Positions 8,977 through 18,268 of a DNA stretch of 64,000 bases are shown here, piece after piece (the first letter of the stretch is position 1; each line of letters begins with the position of its first letter). A program made the position numbers and the translations under genes. A model generated the notes under the pieces. The model had not been told where the DNA came from. It ran no database searches and saw nothing but the letters and a program-made list of their open reading frames with translations. Source of the stretch: Pseudoxanthomonas sp. SL93 (GTDB lineage Bacteria > Pseudomonadota > Gammaproteobacteria > Xanthomonadales > Xanthomonadaceae); NCBI RefSeq assembly GCF_026625825.1, contig NZ_CP113065.1:3162001-3226000 (forward strand), written 5' to 3'.

Positions 8977-11817
8977 ATGCAAGCGCGTCGTCACAAACTG
9001 GCTTCCGCCATACAACTTGCAGTGCTGTGCGCATTACCCGTCCTGGCCGTGGCGCAGGAGGCCACCACGCTGGACACCGTCACCGTGACCGGCAGCCGCA
9101 TCAAGCGGGCCGAGATGGAAGGCCGCGTGCCGGTGCAGACCCTGTCGCGCGAGGACATCGAGCGCACGGGCCTGACGTCCATCGGTGAAGTCCTGCAGGA
9201 GCTGACCGGTTCCGGTTCGGCCCTGAACACCAAGTTCAACTCCTCCGGCAACTTCGGCTTCTCGCCCAATGGCGATGGCGTGGGAGCGGGTTCGGCGCAG
9301 GTGGACCTGCGCAACCTGGGACCCAAGCGCGTGCTGGTCCTGGTGGATGGCATGCGCTGGGTCAACGAATCGTCGGCGTCGGGCGTCAGCGCGGCGGTGG
9401 ACCTCAACACCATTCCGCTGGCGCTGGTGGAGCGCATCGAAGTGCTGGAAGACGGCGCGTCGTCGCTGTATGGCTCCGATGCCATCGCCGGCGTGGTCAA
9501 CATCATCACCCGTCGCGACTTTGAAGGCGGCCAGGTCACGTTGAACTACGGGCAGTACGACGAAGGCGACGGCGAGATCACCGGCGCCGATGTCGCGTGG
9601 GGCTTCAAGACCGACCGCAGCAGCCTGTTCCTGAGCCTCAGCTACACCGATCAGCAGGAAGTGAGCTCGGCGGACCGTCCGATCTCCGCGATTCCCATCC
9701 AGGGCGGCAGTTCGCGCATCCTCGGCGGCCGCTATGCCTTCACGGATCCCAGCACCGTCTTCTACGACCTCTCGGTGAAGCCTGGGCAGACCAATCCGGT
9801 CTACACGCCCGGCCAGCCCGCCTGCGGCCCTGGCGTCACGCGCACCGACGGCTTCCAGTGCTTTGACTTCGGGCGCGACGCGTTCAACTACGCGCCGTAC
9901 AACCTGCTCATCACGCCCTCCGAGCGCACGGGTGTGTTCGGCCAGTACCGCTTCGCGTTCACCGAGCAGCTGAGCTTCTACGCCAAGGCGTTGTACAACC
10001 GCCGCGAGTCGACCAACCAGGCCGCGCCGGAGCCGATCGATCTGGGTCCCGGCGCCGGCCCCACGTACACCGCGAATCTGGTGATCCCGGCCAACCATCC
10101 GTTCAATCCATTCGGCTTCACGCTGAGCGGTGGACCGGGCGGCAACATCACCACGATCCGTCGCCGTCCGATCGAAGGCGGTCCGCGCATCTTCGAACAG
10201 CAGGTCGATACGCAGTATTTCGCGGCCGGTCTGGAGGGTTCGTTCGGCGGTGAGCGCCAGTTCTTCTGGGACGTCAACGCGGCCTACGGCAAGAACGAAG
10301 CCGACCAGACCAACCACGGCAGCTACAACGCGCGCAACATCGCCATCGCGCTGGGCGATCCCGCCGTGTGCGCGGCCACCGCGGGCTGCACGCCGTTGGA
10401 CATCTTCGGCTTCGACACCATCACGCCGGCGATGCTGGCTTACATCAGCCCGCTGTTCCGCGATCGCAGTGAGCAGGAGCTGACGCAGGTCACCGCCAAC
10501 ATCAGCGGCGGCCTGTTCCCGATGTGGGCGGGCGACGTGGAATTCGCGGCCGGCTACGAGTACCGCAAGTACGAAGGCAGCTACAACCCGGACCCGCAAA
10601 CGATCGCGGGCGAGTACAACGGCGTGCCGTCGGGGGCCACCTCGGGTGACTACGACGTCAATGAAGCCTACGTGGAATTGAACGTGCCGCTGTACGCGCA
10701 GAAGGATGGCGCAGGCAAGATCGACCTGAGCCTGGCCGGTCGCTACTCGGACTACTCGACCTTCGGCGGCGAATTCACGCCCAAGTACGGCCTGCGCTGG
10801 CAGGTGGCCGAGGACCTGCTGCTGCGCGCGACGTATGCGGAAGGCTTCCGTGCACCGTCGATCGGCGAACTGTATGGCTCGCAGAGCCGCTTCGATGCAC
10901 AACTGGTGGATCCCTGCCTGGTGCCGCCGGGCGCCCCGGCCGGCTCGGTTGCGCCCATCGCGTGCCCTGGCGTGCCGGTGGGCGCACGGCAGAACGATCC
11001 GCAGATCCCGGTCCTGACCGGCGGCAACCCGGAACTGCAACCGGAAACCGCCCGCAGCTTCAGTGCCGGACTCGTCTTCAGTCCGTCGTTTGCCGAAGCC
11101 GTGTCGTGGTCGGACAAGCTGGACTTCGAGGTCACGTACTACCGCCACAACCTGGAGGGACCGATCCAGGCGATCGATGCGCAGACACAGCTGGACCTGT
11201 GCGCGACCACGCAGGATCCGCAGTACTGCACCGGCATCACGCGCCTGGCGTCGGGCGAAATCGACACGTTCGCCAACTTCCTGGTCAACCTGGGTTCGAT
11301 CAAGACCAGCGGCTGGGATGCGGACGTGTTCTGGACATTGCCGGAAAGCAATCTGGGCCGCTTCAAGTTCAGCTGGCAGAACACGTTCGTCACCCAGTAC
11401 GAAGCCATCGGCGCAGGCGGGGTGGTACAGCCGCAGAGTCCCGGCATCGTGGTCAATGACAGCGCCATTCCGGAATGGACATCGACGGCGTCGTTGGACT
11501 GGAAGCTCGGCAACTGGAATGCGGCTTGGAGCATTCGCCACCTGTCTGAGATGGAGGAAGCCTGCGTGGCCGCCGATCCGTCCGAGTTCTGCAGCTCGCC
11601 GACACGCAACGTGCTGGAAGAGATCACCTACCACGACATCCAGCTGGGTTACGACTTCGACTGGCTGAAGGGGCTGCAGCTGACCGGTGGCGTCAACAAC
11701 CTGTTCGACAAGGATCCGCCGGTGTGCACCTCGTGCTCGCTCAACGGCTATGAAGCCTCCACCTACGACATCCCGGGTGGCCGCTTCTTCTACGTGCGGG
11801 CGAACCTGCGCTTCTGA
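8977..11817 (+). CDS. TonB-dependent outer-membrane receptor
   Basis: Outer-membrane gated channel for a siderophore, saccharide, peptide or other large substrate, energised by TonB. The 946-aa product has a signal peptide ending near A-Q-E (residue 27), a TonB-box-like D-T-V-T-V-T-G-S-R, a plug domain to about residue 180 (with [28 protein letters not shown]) and a long beta-barrel ending in the typical aromatic terminus (N-L-R-F). Several cysteine pairs lie in predicted loops (C-A-A-T-A-G-C, C-T-S-C), as in the large Xanthomonadaceae receptor families that lack an N-terminal signalling domain. The start at 8977 is fixed by its strong ribosome binding site. The substrate is not predictable; the gene stands alone and ends at a strong terminator. 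Confidence 0.93.
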   Translation: MQARRHKLASAIQLAVLCALPVLAVAQEATTLDTVTVTGSRIKRAEMEGRVPVQTLSREDIERTGLTSIGEVLQELTGSGSALNTKFNSSGNFGFSPNGDGVGAGSAQVDLRNLGPKRVLVLVDGMRWVNESSASGVSAAVDLNTIPLALVERIEVLEDGASSLYGSDAIAGVVNIITRRDFEGGQVTLNYGQYDEGDGEITGADVAWGFKTDRSSLFLSLSYTDQQEVSSADRPISAIPIQGGSSRILGGRYAFTDPSTVFYDLSVKPGQTNPVYTPGQPACGPGVTRTDGFQCFDFGRDAFNYAPYNLLITPSERTGVFGQYRFAFTEQLSFYAKALYNRRESTNQAAPEPIDLGPGAGPTYTANLVIPANHPFNPFGFTLSGGPGGNITTIRRRPIEGGPRIFEQQVDTQYFAAGLEGSFGGERQFFWDVNAAYGKNEADQTNHGSYNARNIAIALGDPAVCAATAGCTPLDIFGFDTITPAMLAYISPLFRDRSEQELTQVTANISGGLFPMWAGDVEFAAGYEYRKYEGSYNPDPQTIAGEYNGVPSGATSGDYDVNEAYVELNVPLYAQKDGAGKIDLSLAGRYSDYSTFGGEFTPKYGLRWQVAEDLLLRATYAEGFRAPSIGELYGSQSRFDAQLVDPCLVPPGAPAGSVAPIACPGVPVGARQNDPQIPVLTGGNPELQPETARSFSAGLVFSPSFAEAVSWSDKLDFEVTYYRHNLEGPIQAIDAQTQLDLCATTQDPQYCTGITRLASGEIDTFANFLVNLGSIKTSGWDADVFWTLPESNLGRFKFSWQNTFVTQYEAIGAGGVVQPQSPGIVVNDSAIPEWTSTASLDWKLGNWNAAWSIRHLSEMEEACVAADPSEFCSSPTRNVLEEITYHDIQLGYDFDWLKGLQLTGGVNNLFDKDPPVCTSCSLNGYEASTYDIPGGRFFYVRANLRF

Positions 11818-11840
11818 ACCCCGCAGGCAGCTGAAAAGAA

Positions 11841-11869
11841 AAGCCGGCCTTCGGGCCGGCTTTTTCTTT
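11841..11869 (+). terminator. Rho-independent terminator after the TonB-dependent receptor
   Basis: A perfect nine-pair hairpin (AAGCCGGCC, loop TTCG, GGCCGGCTT) followed by a T-rich run up to 11869. It ends transcription of the receptor gene and, having A residues on its left flank, may also act on the opposing gene. Confidence 0.92.
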
Positions 11870-11891
11870 GCCGATCATCCGGTGCGCCGGT

Positions 11892-12662
11892 TCAGCGCAG
11901 TGCCGCCATCGGCACGTCGATGTTCATGGCCAGCGCTAGATGGTCGGAATTGGCGGCGGGCATCGCGCGCGCATCGGCGGTGGCCATGTCTTCGCTGACG
12001 AGGATATGGTCAATGGCGCGCATGGGACGCCAGCTGGGGAACGTGGGCACGCAGAAGGCCGGCGGGCGCAGGCGCGTGTGCTTGTAGAGCACGTCCATTT
12101 CCGGCGTGTCGGGGACGCAATTGAAATCGCCCATCAGCACCGCATGCGGATGGTCGGACAGCAGCTCGGCGATGAAGGCCAGCTGCGCGCGGCGTGAGGC
12201 GGCGCCCAGCGACAGGTGCGCCACCGCCACGGTCAGGCCTTCCTTGCCATCGCCGAAGCGCGCCATCAGCACGCCGCGGCCGCTGATGCGGCCCGGCAGT
12301 GAATGATCGGAGACTTCCACCGGTTCCAGCCTGCTCAGCAGGCCGTTGGCGCTGCCGGCCACGCGCGCGACATTGCGGTTGGGCTGGTGGGTCCAGTAGT
12401 CGAACCCCGCGCGCTCGGCCAGGTAATGCGTCTGGTTGGTGAAACCCGAGCGCAGGCTGCCGGGATCGGCTTCCTGCAGGCCGACGATGTCATGCTCGCC
12501 GGCCAGCAGCGCGATCGTGTCCAGGCTGCCGCGCTTGTTGCCCGCAGGCAGCGCATGCGACCAGCTGCGAGTCACGTAGTCGCTGTAGCGGCGCGTGCTG
12601 GAGCCTGCCTGGATGTTGGCGCTCAGCACGCGCAGCCGCCGCGTGGCCGGAGTGTCGGTCAT
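11892..12662 (-). CDS. Endonuclease/exonuclease/phosphatase (EEP) family protein
   Basis: Metal-dependent phosphodiesterase fold of 256 aa shared by exonuclease III-like nucleases, sphingomyelinases and phosphatases. Conserved motifs in order: S-A-N-I-Q-A-G near residue 14 (Asn metal ligand), G-L-Q-E-A-D near 60 (Glu), A-H-L-S-L-G, M-G-D-F-N-C and the terminal S-D-H-L-A-L (catalytic Asp-His). No signal peptide or membrane segment is seen, so it is probably cytoplasmic. The substrate cannot be chosen from the sequence. It lies 23 bases upstream-to-stop from the dsbA gene behind it on the same strand, so it may be co-transcribed with it. Confidence 0.82.
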   Translation of the reverse strand: MTDTPATRRLRVLSANIQAGSSTRRYSDYVTRSWSHALPAGNKRGSLDTIALLAGEHDIVGLQEADPGSLRSGFTNQTHYLAERAGFDYWTHQPNRNVARVAGSANGLLSRLEPVEVSDHSLPGRISGRGVLMARFGDGKEGLTVAVAHLSLGAASRRAQLAFIAELLSDHPHAVLMGDFNCVPDTPEMDVLYKHTRLRPPAFCVPTFPSWRPMRAIDHILVSEDMATADARAMPAANSDHLALAMNIDVPMAALR

Positions 12663-12685
12663 GGAAGTGGGGGCTTCCGTGGCGT

Positions 12686-13525
12686 TCAGCGCGAAGCGCG
12701 TTCCTGCGCGACCAGGTGGTCGACGATGCGCAGCACGTCAGCGTAGGTCTGGCCACCGGTCACGCGATACTTGCCGTTGACGATGATGGTCGGCGTGCCC
12801 TCCACGCCCGAACGCTGCGCGAACTGCATGCCGCGGCCGATCCTGGCATTGGTGGCGAAGCTGTTCATCAGCGCGGTGAATTCCTGCGCGCTGACGCCGT
12901 AGCCGGCATAGAACTTGGACAGCGTGGCGGCATCGGTCGGCGGCTTGCCTTCACCCGGCAGCGTGCCCTGCAGGTGGATGGCGCTGAAGACGGCGTCGTG
13001 GGTCTTGTCCACCAGGCCCTTGGCCTCGGCGGCGTAGTACGCCTTGGCGTAGGGTTCCCACGTCTTGCTGAAGACGACCGGCACGTAGGTCACGCGTACA
13101 TCGGACGGCTGCTTCTTCTTCCACGCGCTGACTTCAGGTGCGAAGCGCGCGCAGGCGGGGCAGACGTAGCCGAACACTTCCACGACTTCGATCTGGCCGT
13201 TGAGCGGCGCGTAGGGCTGGCCGTTGGGGATTTCCACGTAGTCCTTGCCGGGAACCGGCGCCGGGCCTTCCGGCGGCAGGACGGGATTGGTGTTGGCGAC
13301 AGGCGCGGCGGCCACGGCATCTTCGGCAGCGGCCGCCGGCGTGCCTGCATCCGGCGCGGCGCCGGCGGCGGTCACAGCATCAGCGGCGGGAGCGGCGCTC
13401 GCGGCATCGGAGGTGGCGGTAGCGGCGCTGTCCGCCGCCGGGGTGGTGGTGTCGACGGGCTTGGGTCCACAGGCCGCCAGCAGCGGCAGCAGCAGGGACA
13501 GCGTCAGGACGAGGCGGGATTTCAT
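12686..13525 (-). CDS. dsbA: DsbA-like thiol:disulfide interchange lipoprotein
   Basis: Periplasmic oxidase that introduces disulfides into exported proteins. The 279-aa product begins with a lipoprotein signal whose lipobox L-L-A-A-C puts the lipidated Cys at 19. An Ala/Pro-rich, low-complexity linker (about 25-90) then spaces the catalytic domain away from the membrane. The thioredoxin-like domain has C-P-A-C (C122, C125) and the cis-Pro region E-G-T-P-T-I-I-V. It is the second of two dsbA-like genes in tandem; the pair are paralogs (shared V-E-V-V-E-V-F-G-Y and W-K-K-K-Q-P). Membrane anchoring suggests it serves envelope-bound substrates, which is inference. Confidence 0.9.
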   Translation of the reverse strand: MKSRLVLTLSLLLPLLAACGPKPVDTTTPAADSAATATSDAASAAPAADAVTAAGAAPDAGTPAAAAEDAVAAAPVANTNPVLPPEGPAPVPGKDYVEIPNGQPYAPLNGQIEVVEVFGYVCPACARFAPEVSAWKKKQPSDVRVTYVPVVFSKTWEPYAKAYYAAEAKGLVDKTHDAVFSAIHLQGTLPGEGKPPTDAATLSKFYAGYGVSAQEFTALMNSFATNARIGRGMQFAQRSGVEGTPTIIVNGKYRVTGGQTYADVLRIVDHLVAQERASR

Positions 13526-13631
13526 CGCTCAGGCTCCAGGTAGCAGGGGAAGTCGGGAAGGGGCGGGGTGCCAGCCGGCACCGGACATCGCATTCTGCAC
13601 GGCACCGGTGGGCGGTGCCATGACGGGATCA

Positions 13632-14282
13632 TCACTTGCGGGCGCGGCGCTCGCGGGCGACCAGCTGGTCGGTGATGCGCAGCATGTCATCGTGGTTGCG
13701 ACCCCCGATGACCCGGTACTTGCCGTTCACGATGATGGAGGGCGTGCCTTCGACGCCGGCCATCTGCACCCATTCGCGGGCCTTCTGCACCCGCTGGTCC
13801 ACGTCCGCGCCACGCAGCGCGGCGCTGAAACGGCCTGCATCCACGCCCTGGCTGGCGTAGAACGCCGTGATCTCGTCCGGCGACGCGTTCTGGATGGGCA
13901 GGCTGCCGGTCTTGTGCAGGGCATCGAACACCGCGGCATGCGTGCTGTCCTGCACGCCCAGCAGCTGCGCCGCGTAGAACGCACGCGCGTAGGCGACCCA
14001 GTAGCCTCCGAAGGCCGCGGGTACCGGGGTGAAGCGCACATAGCCGGGCTGCTTCTTCTTCCACTGGCTGATGCTGGGCTCAAGGTGCGCACAGTGGATG
14101 CACGTGTAGCCGAACACTTCCACCACCTCGACCTTGCCGTCGAGCGGTGCGAACGGCTTGCCTTCCGGGATCACCACGTAGTCCTTGCCTTCGACCAGCG
14201 CCGGGACGGGCTTGGCGGCCAGGGCGGTGGCAGGCAGCAGGGCCAGCAGGGTGATCAGCAGGGGCAGCAGGCGAGAGGGCAT
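13632..14282 (-). CDS. dsbA: DsbA family periplasmic thiol:disulfide oxidoreductase
   Basis: Soluble periplasmic partner of the preceding lipoprotein paralog, 216 aa. A cleavable signal peptide ends near A-L-A-A (residue 23). The active site is C-I-H-C (C61, C64) rather than the usual C-P-H-C of DsbA, and the cis-Pro loop E-G-T-P-S-I-I-V is present. The change of the second residue of the motif usually alters redox potential in this fold. The start at 14282 gives the signal peptide; the frame is open further upstream. It lies upstream of the lipoprotein gene on the same strand, about 106 bases apart, and behind the cytochrome c4 terminator. Confidence 0.9.
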   Translation of the reverse strand: MPSRLLPLLITLLALLPATALAAKPVPALVEGKDYVVIPEGKPFAPLDGKVEVVEVFGYTCIHCAHLEPSISQWKKKQPGYVRFTPVPAAFGGYWVAYARAFYAAQLLGVQDSTHAAVFDALHKTGSLPIQNASPDEITAFYASQGVDAGRFSAALRGADVDQRVQKAREWVQMAGVEGTPSIIVNGKYRVIGGRNHDDMLRITDQLVARERRARK

Positions 14283-14312
14283 CGGCGGGTCTCCGTAAGC
14301 GGGGCCGGGGCT

Positions 14313-14347
14313 ACAAAAAAGAAACGCCGGCCATGGTGGGGCCGGCG
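14313..14347 (-). terminator. Rho-independent terminator after cytochrome c4
   Basis: On the minus strand an eight-pair GC hairpin (arms 14340-14347 and 14325-14332, seven-base loop) is followed by TTTC and then six T (14314-14324). It separates the cytochrome c4 gene from the downstream dsbA pair. Confidence 0.85.
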
Positions 14348-14401
14348 CAATGAACAGGAGCTGGCACTTCCGACCCGGTACGGGCGGCGGAAGTTCAACG
14401 A

Positions 14402-15187
14402 TTACTTGGTGCGGCCGGCCTTGGCCGAGGCGAGGTCGTCGGCGCGGCTGTGCAGGCCTTGCAGGTAGCTGGCCAGGGCCTGGATTTCCTGCTCGGTCAA
14501 CGGCGCGGCGACCTGCGCCATGATGTTGTGCAGGGTCGGGTCCTTCAGCGTGGTGGTGCCGGCCTTGTACTCCTGCAGGCGGCGCACGGTGTAGTCCTGG
14601 TTCTGGCCGCCGATGTGCGGATAGGCCGGGCCGGGGTTGCCGGCGCCGCTCGGGCCATGGCACGCCATGCAGGCGGGGATGCCACGCTTGGCGTCGCCGC
14701 TGCGGTACAGCTGCTGGCCCACTTCGTAGAACTTCATGCCCTTGTAGGTGCCGTCGGCCACGATGCTGTCGTCGGCCAGGCCGGCGCCGGATTTCTGGGT
14801 GGCGAAGTAGGCGCCGACGTCCCGCATGTCCTGCGCGCTGAGGGCCTGGGCGAAGGGCACCATGACGGCGGCCATGCCGGTGTTGCGCTCGCCCGAGGCG
14901 AACAGCGCCAGCTGGTGGGCGACATAGCGTTCGCTCTGGCCCGCGATGCGCGGGTACTGCGGATCGCTGGGGTTGCCGTCGGGGCCATGGCAGGCGGCAC
15001 AGGCAGCGGCCTTGGTTTCGCCCGCCTTGGCGTCACCCCACGTGGTCTTGGCCAGGTTGACCTCGAGCGGGGCGGTCTGGACCGGCGCGTTGTCCGGCAC
15101 CGGAACGACGGTGGTCTGTGCAAATGCGACGGCACCCACGGCCACGATGGCCAGTCCGGCAAGTCCCATAACGCGAGCGTGGCGCAT
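14402..15187 (-). CDS. Dihaem cytochrome c4
   Basis: Periplasmic electron carrier of 261 aa feeding terminal oxidases. It has a signal peptide ending near A-F-A (residue 23) and two class I cytochrome c domains, each with one haem site: C-A-A-C-H at 63-67 and C-M-A-C-H at 173-177. Methionine sixth ligands are expected in G-M-A-A-V-M-V-P and in the N-I-M-A-Q-V segment of the second domain. It is divergent from engB, an arrangement widely conserved in Gammaproteobacteria. The N-terminal linker between signal and first haem is longer than usual (about 35 residues). Confidence 0.93.
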   Translation of the reverse strand: MRHARVMGLAGLAIVAVGAVAFAQTTVVPVPDNAPVQTAPLEVNLAKTTWGDAKAGETKAAACAACHGPDGNPSDPQYPRIAGQSERYVAHQLALFASGERNTGMAAVMVPFAQALSAQDMRDVGAYFATQKSGAGLADDSIVADGTYKGMKFYEVGQQLYRSGDAKRGIPACMACHGPSGAGNPGPAYPHIGGQNQDYTVRRLQEYKAGTTTLKDPTLHNIMAQVAAPLTEQEIQALASYLQGLHSRADDLASAKAGRTK

Positions 15188-15327
15188 GCTAAAGCTCCGA
15201 AAACCTAGACGATAGCGGCGCAGAATGCGTCCGCGAAATCGGTGAATTATCCCTGCGCGGGACCTGTCCGGTCAATTCAGCGGGCGCGCGGCATGCCCGC
15301 AAGGCCGCCGCATGCCATGCTAGCGGC

Positions 15328-15927
15328 ATGTCGAACCCCCTGAATACCGCCAACTACCTGCTCTCCGCCCACACCCCGCGCCAACTGCCCGAGGATGGGG
15401 GGTTCGAAGTGGCTTTCGCCGGCCGCTCCAATGCGGGCAAGTCCAGCGCCCTGAATGCGCTGGTCAACCACAACCGTCTGGCACGCGTATCCAAGACCCC
15501 CGGGCGCACGCAGCAGCTGGTGTTCTTCCAGGTGCAGCCCGAGCGCTACCTGGTCGACCTTCCCGGCTATGGCTACGCCAAGGTGCCGCAGGACCTCCAG
15601 GCGCACTGGCAGGCGTTCATCGACCGCTACTTCCGCACCCGCGAGGCGCTGCGGGGGCTGGTGGTGGTGATGGACATCCGCCACCCGCTGAAGGACTACG
15701 ACCGCCAGATGCTGGGCTATGCCGTCCAGCGCGGGCTGCCGGCGCACGCGCTGCTGACCAAGGCCGACAAGCTGGGCCGTGGCCAGCAGGGCAACGCGCT
15801 GCAGGCGGTGAAGAAGGAACTGTTCTCGGCCTTCGGCGACACCGTCGGCGTGCAGACCTTCTCGGCCGAATCCAAACAGGGCGTGGACGAAGCGCGGACC
15901 ATCGTGGGCAACTGGCTGGAGTTGTAG
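15328..15927 (+). CDS. engB: Ribosome biogenesis GTP-binding protein EngB/YihA
   Basis: Essential GTPase of about 200 aa that acts in large-subunit ribosome assembly. Seen: P-loop G-R-S-N-A-G-K-S-S (32-40), the G2 threonine in T-P-G-R-T, G3 D-L-P-G-Y-G (77-82) and G4 T-K-A-D (144-147). Length and motif order match the family. It is divergent from the cytochrome c4 gene, which supports the assignment. Confidence 0.95.
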   Translation: MSNPLNTANYLLSAHTPRQLPEDGGFEVAFAGRSNAGKSSALNALVNHNRLARVSKTPGRTQQLVFFQVQPERYLVDLPGYGYAKVPQDLQAHWQAFIDRYFRTREALRGLVVVMDIRHPLKDYDRQMLGYAVQRGLPAHALLTKADKLGRGQQGNALQAVKKELFSAFGDTVGVQTFSAESKQGVDEARTIVGNWLEL

Positions 15928-16070
15928 CCCCGCCGCTTCGGCACCACCGATGGGATGCTGAAGCCCTTGCGTGGCGACGATCCCGTGCACCCGGTCACGT
16001 TATAGTGCCGCCCTTGCAGTGCGGGGGTGCTTCCACGCATTGCGCTTTCCCCCTCGCGCGAGCCCGCCCC

Positions 16071-17435
16071 TTGTCCAGCCCCAGCCACGTCGCCGACACG
16101 CTGATCACCGACCGCACGCAGTTGGTGGAATACATCGCCTCGGGCGAGAAGCCCCCGCAGGACTGGCGCATCGGCACCGAGCACGAGAAGTTCGGCTTCC
16201 GCCTGGATGACCTGCGCCCGCCGACCTTCGATGGCGATCGCGGCATCGAGGCCCTGTTGAAGGGCCTGACGCGCTTCGGCTGGGAAGCGATCGAGGAGAA
16301 GGGGCGTGTCATCGCCCTGTCCAAGGATGGCGCCTCGGTGACGCTGGAGCCGGCCGGCCAGCTGGAGCTGTCCGGTGCGGCGGTGGAAACGCTCCACCAG
16401 ACCTGCGTGGAAGTGGGCACGCACCTGAAGGAAGTGAAGCAGGTCGCCGACGAGTTGCAGCTGGGTTTCCTGGGCATGGGCTTCCAGCCCAAGTGGCGGC
16501 GCGACGAGATGCCGTGGATGCCCAAGGGCCGCTACCAGATCATGAAGTCGTACATGCCCAAGGTCGGCCAGCTGGGCCTGGACATGATGACGCGCACCTG
16601 CACCGTGCAGGTGAACCTGGACTACGCCAGCGAAGCGGACATGGTGAAGAAGTTCCGCGTGTCGCTGGCGCTGCAGCCGGTGGCCACCGCGCTGTTCGCC
16701 GACTCGCCGTTCACCGAAGGCAAGCCCAACGGCTACCAGAGCTACCGCTCGCACATCTGGACCGACACCGACGGCGACCGCACCGGCATGCTCGATTTCG
16801 TGTTCGAGGCCGGTTTCGGCTACGAGCGCTACGTCGACTACCTGCTCGACGTGCCGATGTACTTCAGCTACCGCGATGGCATCTACCACGACGCCAGCGG
16901 GCAGAGTTTCCGTGACTTCCTCAAGGGCGAGCTGCCCGTGCTGTCGGGCGCGCTGCCCACGCTGCGCGACTGGTCCGACCACATGACCACCGCCTTCCCG
17001 GAAGTGCGGATGAAGAAGTTCCTGGAGATGCGCGGCGCCGACAGCGGCCCCTGGAACCGCATCTGCGCGCTGCCCGCGTTCTGGGTGGGCCTGTTGTACG
17101 ACGATGCCGCCTTGGATGCGGCGTGGGACCTGGTCAAGGATTTTTCGCTGGCCGAGCGCCACGCGCTGCGCGACGGCGTGCCGAAGCATGCATTGAAGTT
17201 GCCGTTCCGCAACGGCACCGTGCGCGACCTGGCCAGCGAAGCGGTGAAGATCGCCATCGGGGGCCTGAAGCGCCGCGCACGCCTGAACGGCAAGGGCGTG
17301 GACGAGAGCGGTTTCCTGGATGCGCTGGTCGAGATCGTCGAAGCGAACGAAACGCCTGCCGAGCGAAAACTGGCCCTGTTCCACGGCGAATGGGGCGGGG
17401 ATATCGACCGCGTCTTCCGCGCGTTCGCCTACTGA
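16071..17435 (+). CDS. gshA: Glutamate-cysteine ligase, plant/proteobacterial type
   Basis: Joins glutamate and cysteine with ATP, the first step of glutathione synthesis. The product of about 454 aa has the type-3 (plant-like) signature: I-G-T-E-H-E-K-F-G near residue 35, [11 protein letters not shown] (substrate and metal binding) and [13 protein letters not shown]. The start is uncertain: no ATG fits the conserved N-terminus, and the TTG at 16071 (giving S-S-P-S-H-V-A-D-T) is favoured over the GTG at 16005, which overlaps a TATAGT promoter-like sequence. Glutathione made here is the cofactor of the frm genes 5 kb downstream. Confidence 0.9.
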   Translation: MSSPSHVADTLITDRTQLVEYIASGEKPPQDWRIGTEHEKFGFRLDDLRPPTFDGDRGIEALLKGLTRFGWEAIEEKGRVIALSKDGASVTLEPAGQLELSGAAVETLHQTCVEVGTHLKEVKQVADELQLGFLGMGFQPKWRRDEMPWMPKGRYQIMKSYMPKVGQLGLDMMTRTCTVQVNLDYASEADMVKKFRVSLALQPVATALFADSPFTEGKPNGYQSYRSHIWTDTDGDRTGMLDFVFEAGFGYERYVDYLLDVPMYFSYRDGIYHDASGQSFRDFLKGELPVLSGALPTLRDWSDHMTTAFPEVRMKKFLEMRGADSGPWNRICALPAFWVGLLYDDAALDAAWDLVKDFSLAERHALRDGVPKHALKLPFRNGTVRDLASEAVKIAIGGLKRRARLNGKGVDESGFLDALVEIVEANETPAERKLALFHGEWGGDIDRVFRAFAY

Positions 17436-17527
17436 CGGTTGTTGTGCCGGCGCCGAATCGGTGTGCCGGGGCTGAACCGGACACGCCCGCTTCCGTCATC
17501 CTGATCGACCCATCATCTGGCGGCTGC

Positions 17528-17536
17528 CTGTAAAAT
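17528..17536 (+). promoter_or_regulatory. Possible extended -10 promoter of the DUF3348 operon
   Basis: CTGTAAAAT contains an extended -10-like TG-TAAAAT in an otherwise GC-rich gap; the -35 region is poor. If used, transcription would start only a few bases before the first in-frame TTG of the operon. Confidence 0.35.
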
Positions 17537-17545
17537 GGTCGTTTT

Positions 17546-18268
17546 TTGGCCATTCGCATCTTGGAAGTTCCTTACCGGGCACCGGTCAGCGGCCCGACGT
17601 TCATTCGCCTGCTCGCCCGCCTGACGACGGCCGAGGTTCCGCCCCCGCACGCCTCCCTGTCCGACCGGTTGAGCCAGTGGATTGACTGGACGCGCGCCGT
17701 CGCCCTGTCCAGGGCGCTGGATGGCACGCCACCGATGGAGGCCGGCGCAGCCACATTCGACCGCGCGGAAGATGAGGCGTGCATGCGCACGCGGGCCACG
17801 CTGACGCGCGCCGTCATTGACGGTCTGCCTGCCGCCGGATCCATTCCGCTTGCCACCGAACCGGAATACACGGCGTTCCGCCAGCACCATGTCGCCATGC
17901 AGCGCGCGATGCTGGTGGCCACCGGCCAACTGCGGGGACGCCTGCGCGACCTGCTTGCGGCGACGTCGCCGGAGCTGGCGCGCCTGGCGGCGGTGGATGC
18001 CTCGATGGAGGTCGTACTGAGCCCGCGCGAGCACGCATTGCTCGCCACCGTGCCGGCACTGCTGGAGGCGCATTTCGAACGGCTGCGGCAGGGCGCGCGC
18101 GCCGATGCGCCGCCGTCGATGGCGCCAAATGCCTGGCTGGAGGTGTTCCGCCGCGACATGCAGGGCGTATTGCTCGCCGAACTGGATGTCCGTTTTCTAC
18201 CGTTGGAAAGCCTGCTTGCAGCGCTTCGTACTCACTCCCAGGGACGTCATGTTCAGACAGCTGCTTGA
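17546..18268 (+). CDS. DUF3348 family protein, first gene of a four-gene motor-like operon
   Basis: Cytoplasmic protein of up to 240 aa with no signal peptide or membrane helix; predicted mostly helical. It carries the DUF3348 signature S-G-P-T-F-I-R-L-L-A-R-L near the N-terminus, and conserved W-I-D-W and E-Y-x-x-F-R. The function is unknown. Start: an in-frame stop at 17531 limits it; TTG 17546 is used here, and TTG 17561 is an alternative. Neither has a Shine-Dalgarno sequence. Its end overlaps the DUF802 gene by 20 bases. In this operon it could be a cytoplasmic assembly or control factor of the membrane motor, which is inference. Confidence 0.78.
   Translation: MAIRILEVPYRAPVSGPTFIRLLARLTTAEVPPPHASLSDRLSQWIDWTRAVALSRALDGTPPMEAGAATFDRAEDEACMRTRATLTRAVIDGLPAAGSIPLATEPEYTAFRQHHVAMQRAMLVATGQLRGRLRDLLAATSPELARLAAVDASMEVVLSPREHALLATVPALLEAHFERLRQGARADAPPSMAPNAWLEVFRRDMQGVLLAELDVRFLPLESLLAALRTHSQGRHVQTAA

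Noticed and set aside
9034..11634. Open reading frame of about 866 codons antisense to the TonB-dependent receptor
   Set aside because: The sense frame has signal peptide, plug and barrel motifs; the antisense product is Arg/Ala/Val-rich with no domain, as expected from mirrored high third-position GC.
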